Positions 51,957 to 60,644 of a stretch of 64,000 nt of DNA are shown in pieces. The notes under the pieces are model-generated. The model ran no database searches, had not been told where the DNA came from, and was given only the letters and a program-made list of their open reading frames with translations. This DNA is from a bacterium. Lineage in GTDB: Bacteria; Verrucomicrobiota; Verrucomicrobiia; Limisphaerales; UBA11358. Both the position numbers and the translations under genes were made by a program. Every line of letters begins with the position of its first letter. The stretch's first letter is position 1. The stretch covers positions 1-64,000 of the forward strand of contig JAKALA010000002.1 in the NCBI GenBank assembly GCA_021813325.1. The letters are read 5' to 3'.

Positions 51957-52300
51957 TTACAAGTTGCAACATTGGTCACGTCTGAAGGCTAACCCGTTAC
52001 GCAAAACCAGACAAGCGGAAAAAACGGGTGTCGGCTGCCGGGTGAAACCCACCGCCACGCCCTCCTGATGGCCGTCCTCATGCAAAATCCGCGTCGACTC
52101 CAAATCCAGTGTGTAGCCCTCCTTGGCGCTGGGAAACGGCGCAGGCACCAATGCCAATCAAGTCCGGCGCCCCCGGATCGCGCCGCAAATACGCCACATG
52201 CGTCAGCTTGCGGGCATCACACAGCAGACCGTGCATAAAGGCCAGCGCCTTCGCCACTGGCAGAAGTTGGTTGTTGGAACGCGGCAGGGGGGGCAACGCC
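51957..52300 (-). pseudogene. Decayed transposase fragment, IS1380-like
   Basis: On the minus strand one frame reads LLPVAKALAFMHGLLCDARKLTHVAYLRRDPGAPDLIGI, and a shifted frame from about 52,150 continues VPAPFPSAKEGYTLDLESTRILHEDGHQEGVAVGFTRQ. The order (xLRxDPxxxxLxG, then YTLDLDST, then GxQEGxxxGF/Y) resembles IS1380-type transposases, with an internal deletion between the blocks and at least one frameshift. Nothing functional remains and no terminal inverted repeats were found. Next to a tRNA and a poly-C tract (52,308-52,317). Confidence 0.45.
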
Positions 52301-52586
52301 GCCGCCGCCCCCCCCCCGGAACAGGGCGCTGCCCGCATGTGGAGAAAGCTGTTGTTGTGTAAAGGCAATAGCGATTGCTTTACCGCGGGGTTTGATCTCA
52401 AATGTCCTTGCCGCCGTTTGGTGATCCGGGTGGTCCGGGCGTGTGTTCGACGATTGCGTTGTTTTCATTATTCACCAATCAATCCCCAATCGGTGGCTGC
52501 TTTTCAACTACATCGTTCCGGCTGAGAGCAAAAGGCTTCTATTTTGATTCCAATTTTGTTTTGAAATTATCATTGCCCGGAGGCTC

Positions 52587-52611
52587 AGTTCAGGGAAACT
52601 ATCCCTGAACT
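52587..52611 (+). promoter_or_regulatory. 10-bp perfect inverted repeat upstream of lemA
   Basis: AGTTCAGGGA and TCCCTGAACT flank AACTA, ending 16 bases before the lemA ATG. No T run follows, so it is more likely an operator or an RNA hairpin near the ribosome site than a terminator. Confidence 0.65.
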
Positions 52612-52627
52612 TAACGAAAGAAAATTT

Positions 52628-53239
52628 ATGACTGCCGGAATTATTTTGATTGTTGTTTTGGGCGGATTGTTGCTGGTTGCATTGATCATCGGCGGCATGG
52701 TGGTCGGTGTTTACAACAAGCTCGTCACGTTGCGCAACCGCTACAAAAACGCTTACGCGCAGATTGATGTTCAACTCAAGCGTCGCTACGACCTCATTCC
52801 CAATCTGGTTGAGACGGCCAAAGGCTACATCAAACACGAGCGCGAGACGCTGGAAGCGGTGACCCAGGCGCGCAACATCGCCTATGCGGCCGCCAAGGCG
52901 GCGGCGTCCAATCCGGGCGACGCCACAGCCATGAAAAATCTGACTGCGGCTGAAACCGGCCTGGCGGGCACGTTGAGCCGCCTGATGATGGTTTCCGAAG
53001 CGTATCCGGATCTGAAGGCGAATCAGAACATGATGCAGTTGACCGAGGAATTGACGTCAACGGAAAATAAAATCTCGTTCGCGCGTCAGGCTTACAACGA
53101 CTCCGTCATGACCTACAACACGAACCGCGAAGTGTTCCCGAGCAACCTCGTGGCGGGCATGTTCAACTTCGCGGCGGCCGAATTGTTTGTGGTGGATAAA
53201 CCCGAGCAAAAAGAAGCCCCGAAGGTTTCGTTCTCATAA
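52628..53239 (+). CDS. lemA: LemA family protein
   Basis: In this 203-residue protein, one N-terminal transmembrane helix (IILIVVLGGLLLVALIIGGMVV) is followed by the LemA coiled-coil bundle: YNKLVTLRNRYKNAYAQIDVQLKRRYDLIPNLVETAKGY, then ENKISFARQAYNDSVMTYNTNREVFPSNLVAGMFNF. Length and motifs are standard. LemA proteins are membrane-anchored bundles often encoded beside M48 or TPM-domain proteins. Here an M48 peptidase follows 85 bases later, a common pair. Confidence 0.95.
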   Translation: MTAGIILIVVLGGLLLVALIIGGMVVGVYNKLVTLRNRYKNAYAQIDVQLKRRYDLIPNLVETAKGYIKHERETLEAVTQARNIAYAAAKAAASNPGDATAMKNLTAAETGLAGTLSRLMMVSEAYPDLKANQNMMQLTEELTSTENKISFARQAYNDSVMTYNTNREVFPSNLVAGMFNFAAAELFVVDKPEQKEAPKVSFS

Positions 53240-53324
53240 TTTTGTGGCCGCCGGGCAGGAGAAGGCGCAGAGCTGGGGGCCAATTTGATCGCGTCGTGAC
53301 GCCGCGGCTGCCACATCAATTCAA

Positions 53325-55319
53325 ATGGACTTTTTTGAGCGACAGGACCATGCCCGCAAGCGGACCAAACTGCTGGTTCTCTACTTTTCGGTGGCGGTGG
53401 TTCTAATTGTGGCGGCGGTTTATGGGGTGGTGATGATTGGCGTCAATGCCGCCCGTCAATCCCACCACCACCGTTACTACGAGGAGCAACCGTCTCCGGT
53501 GGCGACCGCCTGGTGGGATCCGGAAGTTTTTCTGGGCGCCACCTTCGGCACCTTGGCCGTCATCTTCATCGGTAGCGCTTGGAAGACCAGCCAGCTTTCC
53601 AGCGGTGGCGGATCGGTGGCCATGCTCATGGGGGGAATACCGGTTGACCCGAACACCACCGATCCCAATGAGCGCAAACTGCTGAATGTCGTCGAAGAAA
53701 TGTCCATTGCTTCAGGCACCCCCATGCCGGAAGTCTATGTGCTCAACCGGGAGCCAGGCATCAATGCCTTCGCGGCGGGCCACACGCCCAGTGACGCCGC
53801 GATCGGCGTGACCCGGGGCTGCATCGAATTGCTTTCGCGCGATGAATTGCAGGGGGTGATCGGCCACGAATTCAGTCATATTTTAAATGGCGACATGCGG
53901 CTGAACATCCGCCTGATCGGCATTATTTTCGGATTGCTCTGTCTCGCGACCATCGGGCGCATTTTGCTGTATGCCCGCAGCAACAACAGCCGCGACAAAA
54001 ATCCGCTGCCCATTTTAGGATTGTTTCTGATTGTGCTGGGCGGGATTGGCGTTTTCTTCGGACGTCTGATCCAGGCCGCCGTCAGCCGGCAGCGCGAGTT
54101 TCTCGCGGACGCCTCGGCGGTGCAGTTTACCCGCAATCCCAACGGACTTTCCGGAGCCTTGCAGAAGATCGGGCGCTATAGCTACGGTTCGAAGCTGGTT
54201 TCCGAGCATGCTCCGGACATGTGCCACATGTTTTTTGGCAACGGGCTGGGCGCGGCCGTGTTCGGCGCGTTTGCGACGCATCCGCCGATTCCGGATCGCA
54301 TTCGGGCCATTGATCCGGCTTGGGATGGAACCTTTCCGGCCCTCAAATCGGAGCAAATTGAAACCGTCAGACGCGCGGCTATCTCGGAGCTTCAACCGGC
54401 CCGCCAGCCCATGCCCCAGATCCTGGGAGCCATTCTCGCGGGCACCATGACTGATGAAGACGTCCCTCGATCTCGCCCGCCGGTCATTCCGTCGCACACG
54501 GTGCTGCCCAGTCTGGGCAACCCGACCCCGCTGCATTTGAAATATGCCGAACAATTGCGCGATGCGTTGCCTGACGATTTGCGCAACGCGGCGCGCGATC
54601 CCATCGGCGCCATGGCCCTGGTTTTTGGCCTGCTGCTTTCAGCCAACGAACCTTTGCGGAATGAGCAACTGGCCCGGATCGGTCAGCTCATTGCCAGCGA
54701 CGTGGCCCAGAAAACAGCGCTGTTGTATCCCCAAGTGCAGGCGGTGGCCCGGCGCGCACGCCTGCCATTGGTCAATTTGGCGGTCGGCGCTTTGCGCAAT
54801 CTGACCCGGCCGCAATTCGATCAATTTTCCTCGACCTTGACCTGGTTGGTGGAAACTGATGGGAAGATCGAGTTATTCGAGTTTGTCCTGCAAAAGATCA
54901 TTCGCCACCACCTGGATTCCAGGTTTAACCCGATACGTTCCGCGACTGTGGAATATTACTCCTTGAAGCCGCTGTTGCCGGATTGTGCCGTGGTCCTGTC
55001 GGCGATGGCGCGGGCGGGCGGTTCACAGGAAAGTGAAATTCAAAACGCCTTCAATGTCGGCGTTCCCTTTTTGCGCTCGCCGGTGCCGGACGAACTGCCA
55101 TTGCTATCCGCTGGAGATTGCGGGGTAACGAACTTGGATGTTTCGCTGGATCGGCTGGCGCTGGCAGCCCCCATCCTCAAAAAGAACCTGCTGACAGCCT
55201 GCGCTCGCGTGGTGGGCGCTGACGGCGTGATCCTCGAACCCGAAGCGGAATTGCTGCGCGCCGTGGCCGACACCATGGATTGCCCGATTCCTCCGCTCGG
55301 AGTCGCCGAAGCCGCGTAA
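53325..55319 (+). CDS. M48 family membrane metallopeptidase
   Basis: This 664-residue protein has transmembrane segments at about 20-45 and 65-90, then ASGTPMPEVYVLNREPGINAFAAG, and the zinc site VIGHEFSHILNGD (about 178-190). A further transmembrane pair and the third ligand region SRQREFLADASAVQFT (Glu) follow. This is the HtpX/Oma1-like M48B layout. The C-terminal 300 residues are an additional helical domain, longer than HtpX (about 290). It may degrade damaged membrane proteins, and is paired with LemA. Confidence 0.92.
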   Translation: MDFFERQDHARKRTKLLVLYFSVAVVLIVAAVYGVVMIGVNAARQSHHHRYYEEQPSPVATAWWDPEVFLGATFGTLAVIFIGSAWKTSQLSSGGGSVAMLMGGIPVDPNTTDPNERKLLNVVEEMSIASGTPMPEVYVLNREPGINAFAAGHTPSDAAIGVTRGCIELLSRDELQGVIGHEFSHILNGDMRLNIRLIGIIFGLLCLATIGRILLYARSNNSRDKNPLPILGLFLIVLGGIGVFFGRLIQAAVSRQREFLADASAVQFTRNPNGLSGALQKIGRYSYGSKLVSEHAPDMCHMFFGNGLGAAVFGAFATHPPIPDRIRAIDPAWDGTFPALKSEQIETVRRAAISELQPARQPMPQILGAILAGTMTDEDVPRSRPPVIPSHTVLPSLGNPTPLHLKYAEQLRDALPDDLRNAARDPIGAMALVFGLLLSANEPLRNEQLARIGQLIASDVAQKTALLYPQVQAVARRARLPLVNLAVGALRNLTRPQFDQFSSTLTWLVETDGKIELFEFVLQKIIRHHLDSRFNPIRSATVEYYSLKPLLPDCAVVLSAMARAGGSQESEIQNAFNVGVPFLRSPVPDELPLLSAGDCGVTNLDVSLDRLALAAPILKKNLLTACARVVGADGVILEPEAELLRAVADTMDCPIPPLGVAEAA

Positions 55320-55349
55320 TCGAATCAGCGCCGAGAAACGGGCGCTTCA

Positions 55350-55381
55350 GCCGTCTGGTCGTGCCTTTCCAGACGGCAAAG
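55350..55381 (+). terminator. Terminator after M48 gene
   Basis: GCCGTCTGG and CCAGACGGC form a perfect 9-bp stem with a 10-base loop, followed by AAAGTTTT. It lies 30 bases beyond the peptidase stop. Confidence 0.65.
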
Positions 55382-55460
55382 TTTTGGTTCGGAATGGGAA
55401 ATAAAATCGGCGAATCCGGCACACGATAACTATTTTTCCGGATTCGCCGAAGCTCGTCTT

Positions 55461-55960
55461 TCAAACAGGAAAAACGGAGCGCCCGTTCTCAAGGGCAGGT
55501 TTAACGTAGCCCATTCCATGCCACCCGCAAGCGATTTCAACCGCAGGATGGAGTCTGGACTGCGCCATCTCTAAAAGCGTGGGGTCAAGTGCCGCCGGTT
55601 CGTATGCCAGATGGCGGCGGAAGCGTTGATCCAGCGACTGGCGCTGCAAGGAGCAATAGACGGCACATAAGGCGGGTAGTTTGGCATCGGCCTGGCGCAT
55701 CTGTTTCCACAGGGGGCCGGACGAGTTGCTGACGTTGGCGATCAAAGGACCAAAGGCATTCTTCAACAAAGCAACTCTGGTCTGAAATCGAGTTCAAGCT
55801 TGACGCGGACATCCTGTTTTGAGTCCACGGCGGAAGATCGGGGCCGACCCAACCTCCGCCAGTTCATTGAAATACGCTGCGAGGCCCCCCTCCAGCGCCC
55901 GGTAAGGCAGCCGGTTGACCGGCAATACCGAAATCGATTTAAGTGAAAAACCGCGTGTTT
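55461..55960 (-). pseudogene. Possible decayed coding region, family unknown
   Basis: On the minus strand, a frame near 55,960-55,830 reads ISVLPVNRLPYRALEGGLAAYFNELAEVGSAP without a start. Another frame (55,769-55,461) reads ALCAVYCSLQRQSLDQRF, then LDPTLLEMAQSRLHPAVEIACGWHGMGYVKP. Both look protein-like but are in different frames and have no promoter or ribosome site. They may be pieces of one broken gene. I do not recognise the family. The rest of 55,382-56,259 holds no confident gene. Confidence 0.3.
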
Positions 55961-56259
55961 AACTCATCGTGGTCGCGCCCAAAATGAAAAGGCCGATGGA
56001 ACATCCAGGTTGATTGCCGCAAAATTACCGCCAGCGTGAGCTTTTTTGACGGCATTTCCCGACGGCGGAACTCGATTCAACAGGACAAGAGAAAAAGTAG
56101 GACGGCACGGACGGAACTTCCACCACGCTCAGAGCATAATCTTACCCGGATTTCAGATGTCAATCCGGCACAAACACGGCATTTTTTATGACGGCACCGC
56201 GGCACTTAACAGCAAATCGCGTTGGCTTTTGGGGCTTTGCCTGTTAGCTTTTGCCGCCC

Positions 56260-57204
56260 ATGTCCAATCCATCGACTGTAGCCCCGTCACCATCAAAGGC
56301 GCAAACGCTGTTGCGTCGGCTGGCTTCGACTTTGGTCTTGTGGACGATTATTCTGGCGGCGTTGTTTTCAGGGCATCCGGTCATTTCTGATGGCGTCTTT
56401 CTAATCTTGATTGCGTTGCTGGCCCTGTCCGGATTGGCCGAATTTTACGGGATTGCGGAAAAACGCGGGCTGGCCTGCTTCAAATATTGCGGCGTGGTGG
56501 GCGGACTTTTATTGATGGTGGGCACATTCCTCAACTTGACCGGGCATCTTGGCACCTCGGGTTCGCCGGCGCGGGTCAATGACTTTGAAACGAGTTTTTT
56601 GATTTTGTTCGTGCTGGGTTTGTGCATCCGGCAATTCATCGCCAAGGAAAACGCCAACGGCATCACGACAATAGCCACCACGCTTTTGGGGCTGATGTAT
56701 GTGCCCTGGTTGCTCAACTTCATCCAGAAAATCAGTTTCTTTCCCTTTCCGGCGGGCAGTTCGCCCGATGCTGGAAAATTTTTTCTGCTCTATTTCATTC
56801 TCGTGACCAAGTTCAGCGACATGGGCGCTTACGCGGTCGGTTCGCTGATTGGCCGGCACAAGATGATTCCGCGCATCAGTCCCGGAAAAACTTGGGAAGG
56901 ATTCGGCGGAGCCGTCGCGGTTTCAACCGGCGCGAGCCTGGCTTTTGTTCACTTTTTTGGCGCGAACATGGTGGGAATGAATTATTTGCACGCCGTTATC
57001 CTGGGTGTGATTCTGAGCACGGCGGCGGTGATTGGCGACTTGATTGAATCGCTGTTCAAGCGTGAAGCCGGGGTGAAAGATTCGGGCAAATTATTTCCCG
57101 GCATCGGCGGCATTCTCGACCTGCTTGACAGCCTCCTGTTCAATGCCCCGCTCATGTATCTGTATTTGCGGCATATTTTGACGCATCCTGTTTTGCACGC
57201 CTGA
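56260..57204 (+). CDS. cdsA: Phosphatidate cytidylyltransferase
   Basis: This 314-residue protein starts at ATG 56,260, preferred over a TTG at 56,251. It has eight or so hydrophobic segments. The C-terminal signature runs KFSDMGAYAVGSLIGRHKMIPRISPGKTWEGFGGA, then ESLFKREAGVKDSGKLFPGIGGILDLLDSLLFNAP, the CdsA prosite region with GIGG in place of GHGG and LDLLDS in place of xDRxDS. It makes CDP-diacylglycerol for phospholipid synthesis. dxr follows 84 bases later; the usual uppS is not upstream. Confidence 0.92.
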   Translation: MSNPSTVAPSPSKAQTLLRRLASTLVLWTIILAALFSGHPVISDGVFLILIALLALSGLAEFYGIAEKRGLACFKYCGVVGGLLLMVGTFLNLTGHLGTSGSPARVNDFETSFLILFVLGLCIRQFIAKENANGITTIATTLLGLMYVPWLLNFIQKISFFPFPAGSSPDAGKFFLLYFILVTKFSDMGAYAVGSLIGRHKMIPRISPGKTWEGFGGAVAVSTGASLAFVHFFGANMVGMNYLHAVILGVILSTAAVIGDLIESLFKREAGVKDSGKLFPGIGGILDLLDSLLFNAPLMYLYLRHILTHPVLHA

Positions 57205-57288
57205 TGAATAATCATGGAACAAGCCGTCGCGAAACGATTCGTTGCTTATGGCGGAGTTCTGTGGCTTGATTTGTATTAATTTTTCCTG

Positions 57289-58434
57289 ATGAAAAACGTC
57301 GTTTTACTTGGCTCAACTGGCAGCATTGGCACCAGCACGGTGAAAGTCGCGGAAGATTTGCCGGATCAAATCCGCTTGATTGGTCTGGCGGCCGGCGGCA
57401 ACGCGGATTTGTTGTTGGAGCAAACCCGTAAACATCGGCCGGCCGTGATTTCGATCAACGATCCGGCCAAGGCCAAAGAACTCCAAGACATCCTGGGATT
57501 GAGCACGCAGATTTGCTGTGGCAATGAAGGTCTGCTCAAACTGGCCACTTTGCCGGCGGCGGACATTGTTTTAATTGCCATCGTTGGCACGGCGGGTTTG
57601 CAGCCGGCGCTGGCGGCGATTCGCGCCGGGAAAGACATCGCCGTCGCCTCAAAAGAAATTCTCGTAATGGCGGGTGAAATCGTGATGAGCGAGGCGCGCA
57701 AATACGGTGTGAAGGTGCTGGCTGTGGACAGTGAACATTCGGCGATTTTTCAATGCCTTGACGGCAAGCCGACGGGATCGGTTCGCAAACTCTGGCTCAC
57801 CGCGAGCGGCGGGCCGTTCCGCAACCGCAGCGAATGGCCAAAGGAGAAATTTTCGGAAATCACCGTTGAACGCGCGCTCAAACACCCGTCCTGGGTCATG
57901 GGGCGGAAAATTACCATCGATTCCGCCACGCTCTTCAACAAGGGGTTGGAAATGATCGAAGCCCGGTGGCTGTTTGACATTGAAATGGCGCGCGTCGGCG
58001 TGGTGGTGCATCCGCAAAGCATCGTGCATTCAATGGTGGAATTCGTGGATGGCTCACTCATTGCCCAGCTTTCAACTCCCGATATGTGTCTGCCGATTCA
58101 ATATGCGCTGACCTATCCGGCACGCGCCGCCAGTGAACGCGTGCAAACCAATTTTCCCAAGATCGGCTCGCTGACCTTTGAAGAGCCGGACACCGAGCGG
58201 TTTCCGTCCATTGCCTTGGCCCGGCGGGCCGGGGAAACTTGTGGAACCATGCCCGCTGTATTTAACGCGGCCAACGAAGTGGCGGTGGATGCCTTTGTGA
58301 ACCGCAAAATCAATTTTCCGCAAATCACGGAAATGGTTCGTCGCGTCATGGACGCGCATCAAGTCGTGGAGCATCCGGCTTTGGAGCAAATTTTGGAGGC
58401 CGATGCCTGGGCACGTCGCCTGGCGCAGGGCTAG
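57289..58434 (+). CDS. dxr: 1-deoxy-D-xylulose 5-phosphate reductoisomerase
   Basis: This 381-residue protein has LLGSTGSIGTSTVKV (NADPH site), VASKEILVMAGE, VLAVDSEHSAIFQCLDG (metal ligands), WLTASGGPFRN, HPSWVMGRKITIDSATLFNKGLEMIEA and VHPQSIVHSMVEFVDGS. This is a complete and standard DXR of the MEP isoprenoid pathway. Normal length. The cdsA-dxr order is common in bacteria, where rseP often follows; here uxuA follows instead. Confidence 0.96.
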   Translation: MKNVVLLGSTGSIGTSTVKVAEDLPDQIRLIGLAAGGNADLLLEQTRKHRPAVISINDPAKAKELQDILGLSTQICCGNEGLLKLATLPAADIVLIAIVGTAGLQPALAAIRAGKDIAVASKEILVMAGEIVMSEARKYGVKVLAVDSEHSAIFQCLDGKPTGSVRKLWLTASGGPFRNRSEWPKEKFSEITVERALKHPSWVMGRKITIDSATLFNKGLEMIEARWLFDIEMARVGVVVHPQSIVHSMVEFVDGSLIAQLSTPDMCLPIQYALTYPARAASERVQTNFPKIGSLTFEEPDTERFPSIALARRAGETCGTMPAVFNAANEVAVDAFVNRKINFPQITEMVRRVMDAHQVVEHPALEQILEADAWARRLAQG

Positions 58435-58579
58435 GTTTTCCTTTTGCGGCATGTGACGCTGCGCTTTGGAAACCGTGGTTGACTGATGCGCAGCAAGATT
58501 TCGATATGCTTCACCTGCTCAAGCCGCGAAAATTTGTCCTGTGGTTGAAGCAGCCCGGTGAGGGCAAAAGTTAAAGAAT

Positions 58580-59656
58580 ATGAAACTCGGACTCGGCCTT
58601 TACCGCCACATGCTCACCCGGGAAAATTTTCAATTCGCCCGGCAGGCGGGAGCGACACATATCGTGGCTCATTTGGTGGATTATTTCCGGGGTGGTCTGA
58701 AAAATCCACGCGACAACCAACCCACCGGCACGGATCGCGGTTGGGGGCTGGCCGGCGACCCCAAGGTGCTCTGGTCGGTTGATGAATTGACCGGTTTGCG
58801 GAAATCAATCGAGGCTGAAGGACTCAAACTCGAAGCGATAGAAAACTTCGATCCCGCGCATTGGCATGACATTCTGCTGGATGGTCCCAAGAAGCCGCTT
58901 CATCTGGAAAATTGCAAAACCATCATTCGCCATCTTGGCCAGGCGGGCATACCCATCATGGGCTACAACTTCAGCATCGCTGGTGTCTGCGGTCGCACGC
59001 ACCAGCCGTATGCGCGTGGCGGAGCGATGTCGGCCGGCATGGAGGGACCGGTTGACACTCCCATGCCCAATGGCATGGCGTGGAACATGATCGTGGACGA
59101 ACGCGCATTTGCCGGCAATGTGCCATCCGCCACGCCCGAACAATTATGGCGCCGGCTTGAAGAATTTTTGGATGCGGTATTGCCGGTGGCCGAGGCGGCG
59201 GGGGTGACGCTGGCGTTGCATCCCGATGATCCACCGTTGCCATTTTTGCGCGGCCAGCCGCGTTTGGTTTATCAGCCGCAACTTTATCAGCGGGTGATTG
59301 ATCTGAAGCCCAGCCAGGCCAACGGGCTGGAGTTTTGTCTGGGTTCGCTGGCGGAAATGACAGAAGGCGATGTTTATGACGCGGTGGAGCAATACAGCCG
59401 CCAGCAAAAGATCGGTTATGTGCATTTCCGAAATGTCACCGGGAAAGTGCCGTATTACCGGGAAACATTTATTGATGACGGCGACATCGACATGATTCGC
59501 GTGCTGCGCATTTTGAAAAAGAATCGGTTCAACGGCGTGCTCATCCCCGATCACACGCCGCAAATGTCCTGCGACGCGCCGTGGCACGCAGGCATGGCGT
59601 TCGCCTTGGGTTACATGCAGGCGGCCATGCGGGTTCTTGAAAAGGAAAGCACATGA
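58580..59656 (+). CDS. uxuA: Mannonate dehydratase, UxuA-type
   Basis: In this 358-residue TIM-barrel protein, TDRGWGLAGDPKVLWSVDELTGLRKSIEAEGL, IMGYNFSIAGVCGRT, LALHPDDPPLPFLRGQPRL, LEFCLGSLAEM and YVHFRNVTGKVPYYRETFIDDGDIDM match the metal-binding UxuA family. Members convert D-mannonate to 2-keto-3-deoxygluconate in hexuronate breakdown. No uxaB/uxaC-type partners are nearby, so the exact substrate may differ. Fits a plant-uronate-using host. Confidence 0.9.
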   Translation: MKLGLGLYRHMLTRENFQFARQAGATHIVAHLVDYFRGGLKNPRDNQPTGTDRGWGLAGDPKVLWSVDELTGLRKSIEAEGLKLEAIENFDPAHWHDILLDGPKKPLHLENCKTIIRHLGQAGIPIMGYNFSIAGVCGRTHQPYARGGAMSAGMEGPVDTPMPNGMAWNMIVDERAFAGNVPSATPEQLWRRLEEFLDAVLPVAEAAGVTLALHPDDPPLPFLRGQPRLVYQPQLYQRVIDLKPSQANGLEFCLGSLAEMTEGDVYDAVEQYSRQQKIGYVHFRNVTGKVPYYRETFIDDGDIDMIRVLRILKKNRFNGVLIPDHTPQMSCDAPWHAGMAFALGYMQAAMRVLEKEST

Positions 59657-59704
59657 GGTTTGACCGGAAGTGCCGACGGCGTCTCAGTGGAGCCGAAAAG
59701 CGAA

Positions 59705-60550
59705 CTAAAGCGTGAGCGTGGCACACGGCACATCCTGATCGGCAACCTGCAATCGAACATGATGCGCTCCGATGTGGTGGAGTTGCTCGGCCATGACGTG
59801 TTCGGCCAGCTCAGGTTTGTTGCATTCGCGGCTGAGGTGCGCCAGATAAAGATGCTTCAATTCGGCGGACATGATTTGCGCCACGGTTTCAGCGGCGGTC
59901 GGATTGGAAATGTGGCCGTGTCTGCCCAGAATGCGCTGTTTCAAGGCCCACGAGCGCCTTGGACAATCTTGCAACATTTTTACATCGTGATTGGACTCCA
60001 GAACCAGCACGTTCGTCCCGCGGATGCGTTCAAGCACGAGCTTGGTGACGTGGCCCAAATCCGTGGCAAAACCAATCACGCCGGCGGGAGTGCGCAAGAC
60101 GAATCCGACCGGGTCTTGCGCGTCATGCGGAATGGAAAAAGTATCGATCCCGATGTCGCCAATTTCAAAACTGGCGCCGGTCTCAAACAAGCGCCAGTCG
60201 ATTTTGGATTTGAGGTGTTCCGTGCCGTCGGCCCCCGCAAACGCGGGTTTCTTTTTGGAATCCCATTTGGTTTTGAGCGCCCAAATGGTGCCGTCCTGCG
60301 TGCCACGGTTGCAAAAGACCGGCACGCGCAGTTTTTCCGCCAGGCCAGGGATGCCGGCGATGTGGTCGGCATGTTCGTGCGTGACGAGAATGGCGGATAA
60401 GTTTTCGGGCGTGCGGCCGATGGTGGCCAGGCGTTTGCGGATTTGCAGCGGCGAAAACCCGGCATCCACCAGGATGCGGGCTTCTGGCGTTTCCACATAG
60501 GCACAATTGCCGCTGGAGCCACTGCCAAGAATGGTGAGTTGAACGGACAC
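59705..60550 (-). CDS. MBL-fold hydrolase, YycJ/WalJ-like
   Basis: This 281-residue protein has an LTILGSGSSGNCAYVETPEARILVDAGFSP start, VTHEHADHIAGIPG (zinc site, about 57-64), TFSIPHDAQDPVGFVL, VIGFATDLGHVT, NVLVLESNHDVKML and YLAHLSRECN. This matches the YycJ (WalJ) branch, predicted 5'-3' exonuclease-like MBL proteins. Cytoplasmic. Convergent with uxuA, 48 bases apart. Confidence 0.88.
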   Translation of the reverse strand: MSVQLTILGSGSSGNCAYVETPEARILVDAGFSPLQIRKRLATIGRTPENLSAILVTHEHADHIAGIPGLAEKLRVPVFCNRGTQDGTIWALKTKWDSKKKPAFAGADGTEHLKSKIDWRLFETGASFEIGDIGIDTFSIPHDAQDPVGFVLRTPAGVIGFATDLGHVTKLVLERIRGTNVLVLESNHDVKMLQDCPRRSWALKQRILGRHGHISNPTAAETVAQIMSAELKHLYLAHLSRECNKPELAEHVMAEQLHHIGAHHVRLQVADQDVPCATLTL

Positions 60551-60644
60551 GAAATGAAATTAGAGATGCATGGGGCGGCGGGCAAATATTTTTGCAGGCG
60601 CGGTAGGGAAGGCCACGCCTTGTCAAAACGTCGCGCGGAAAAAC

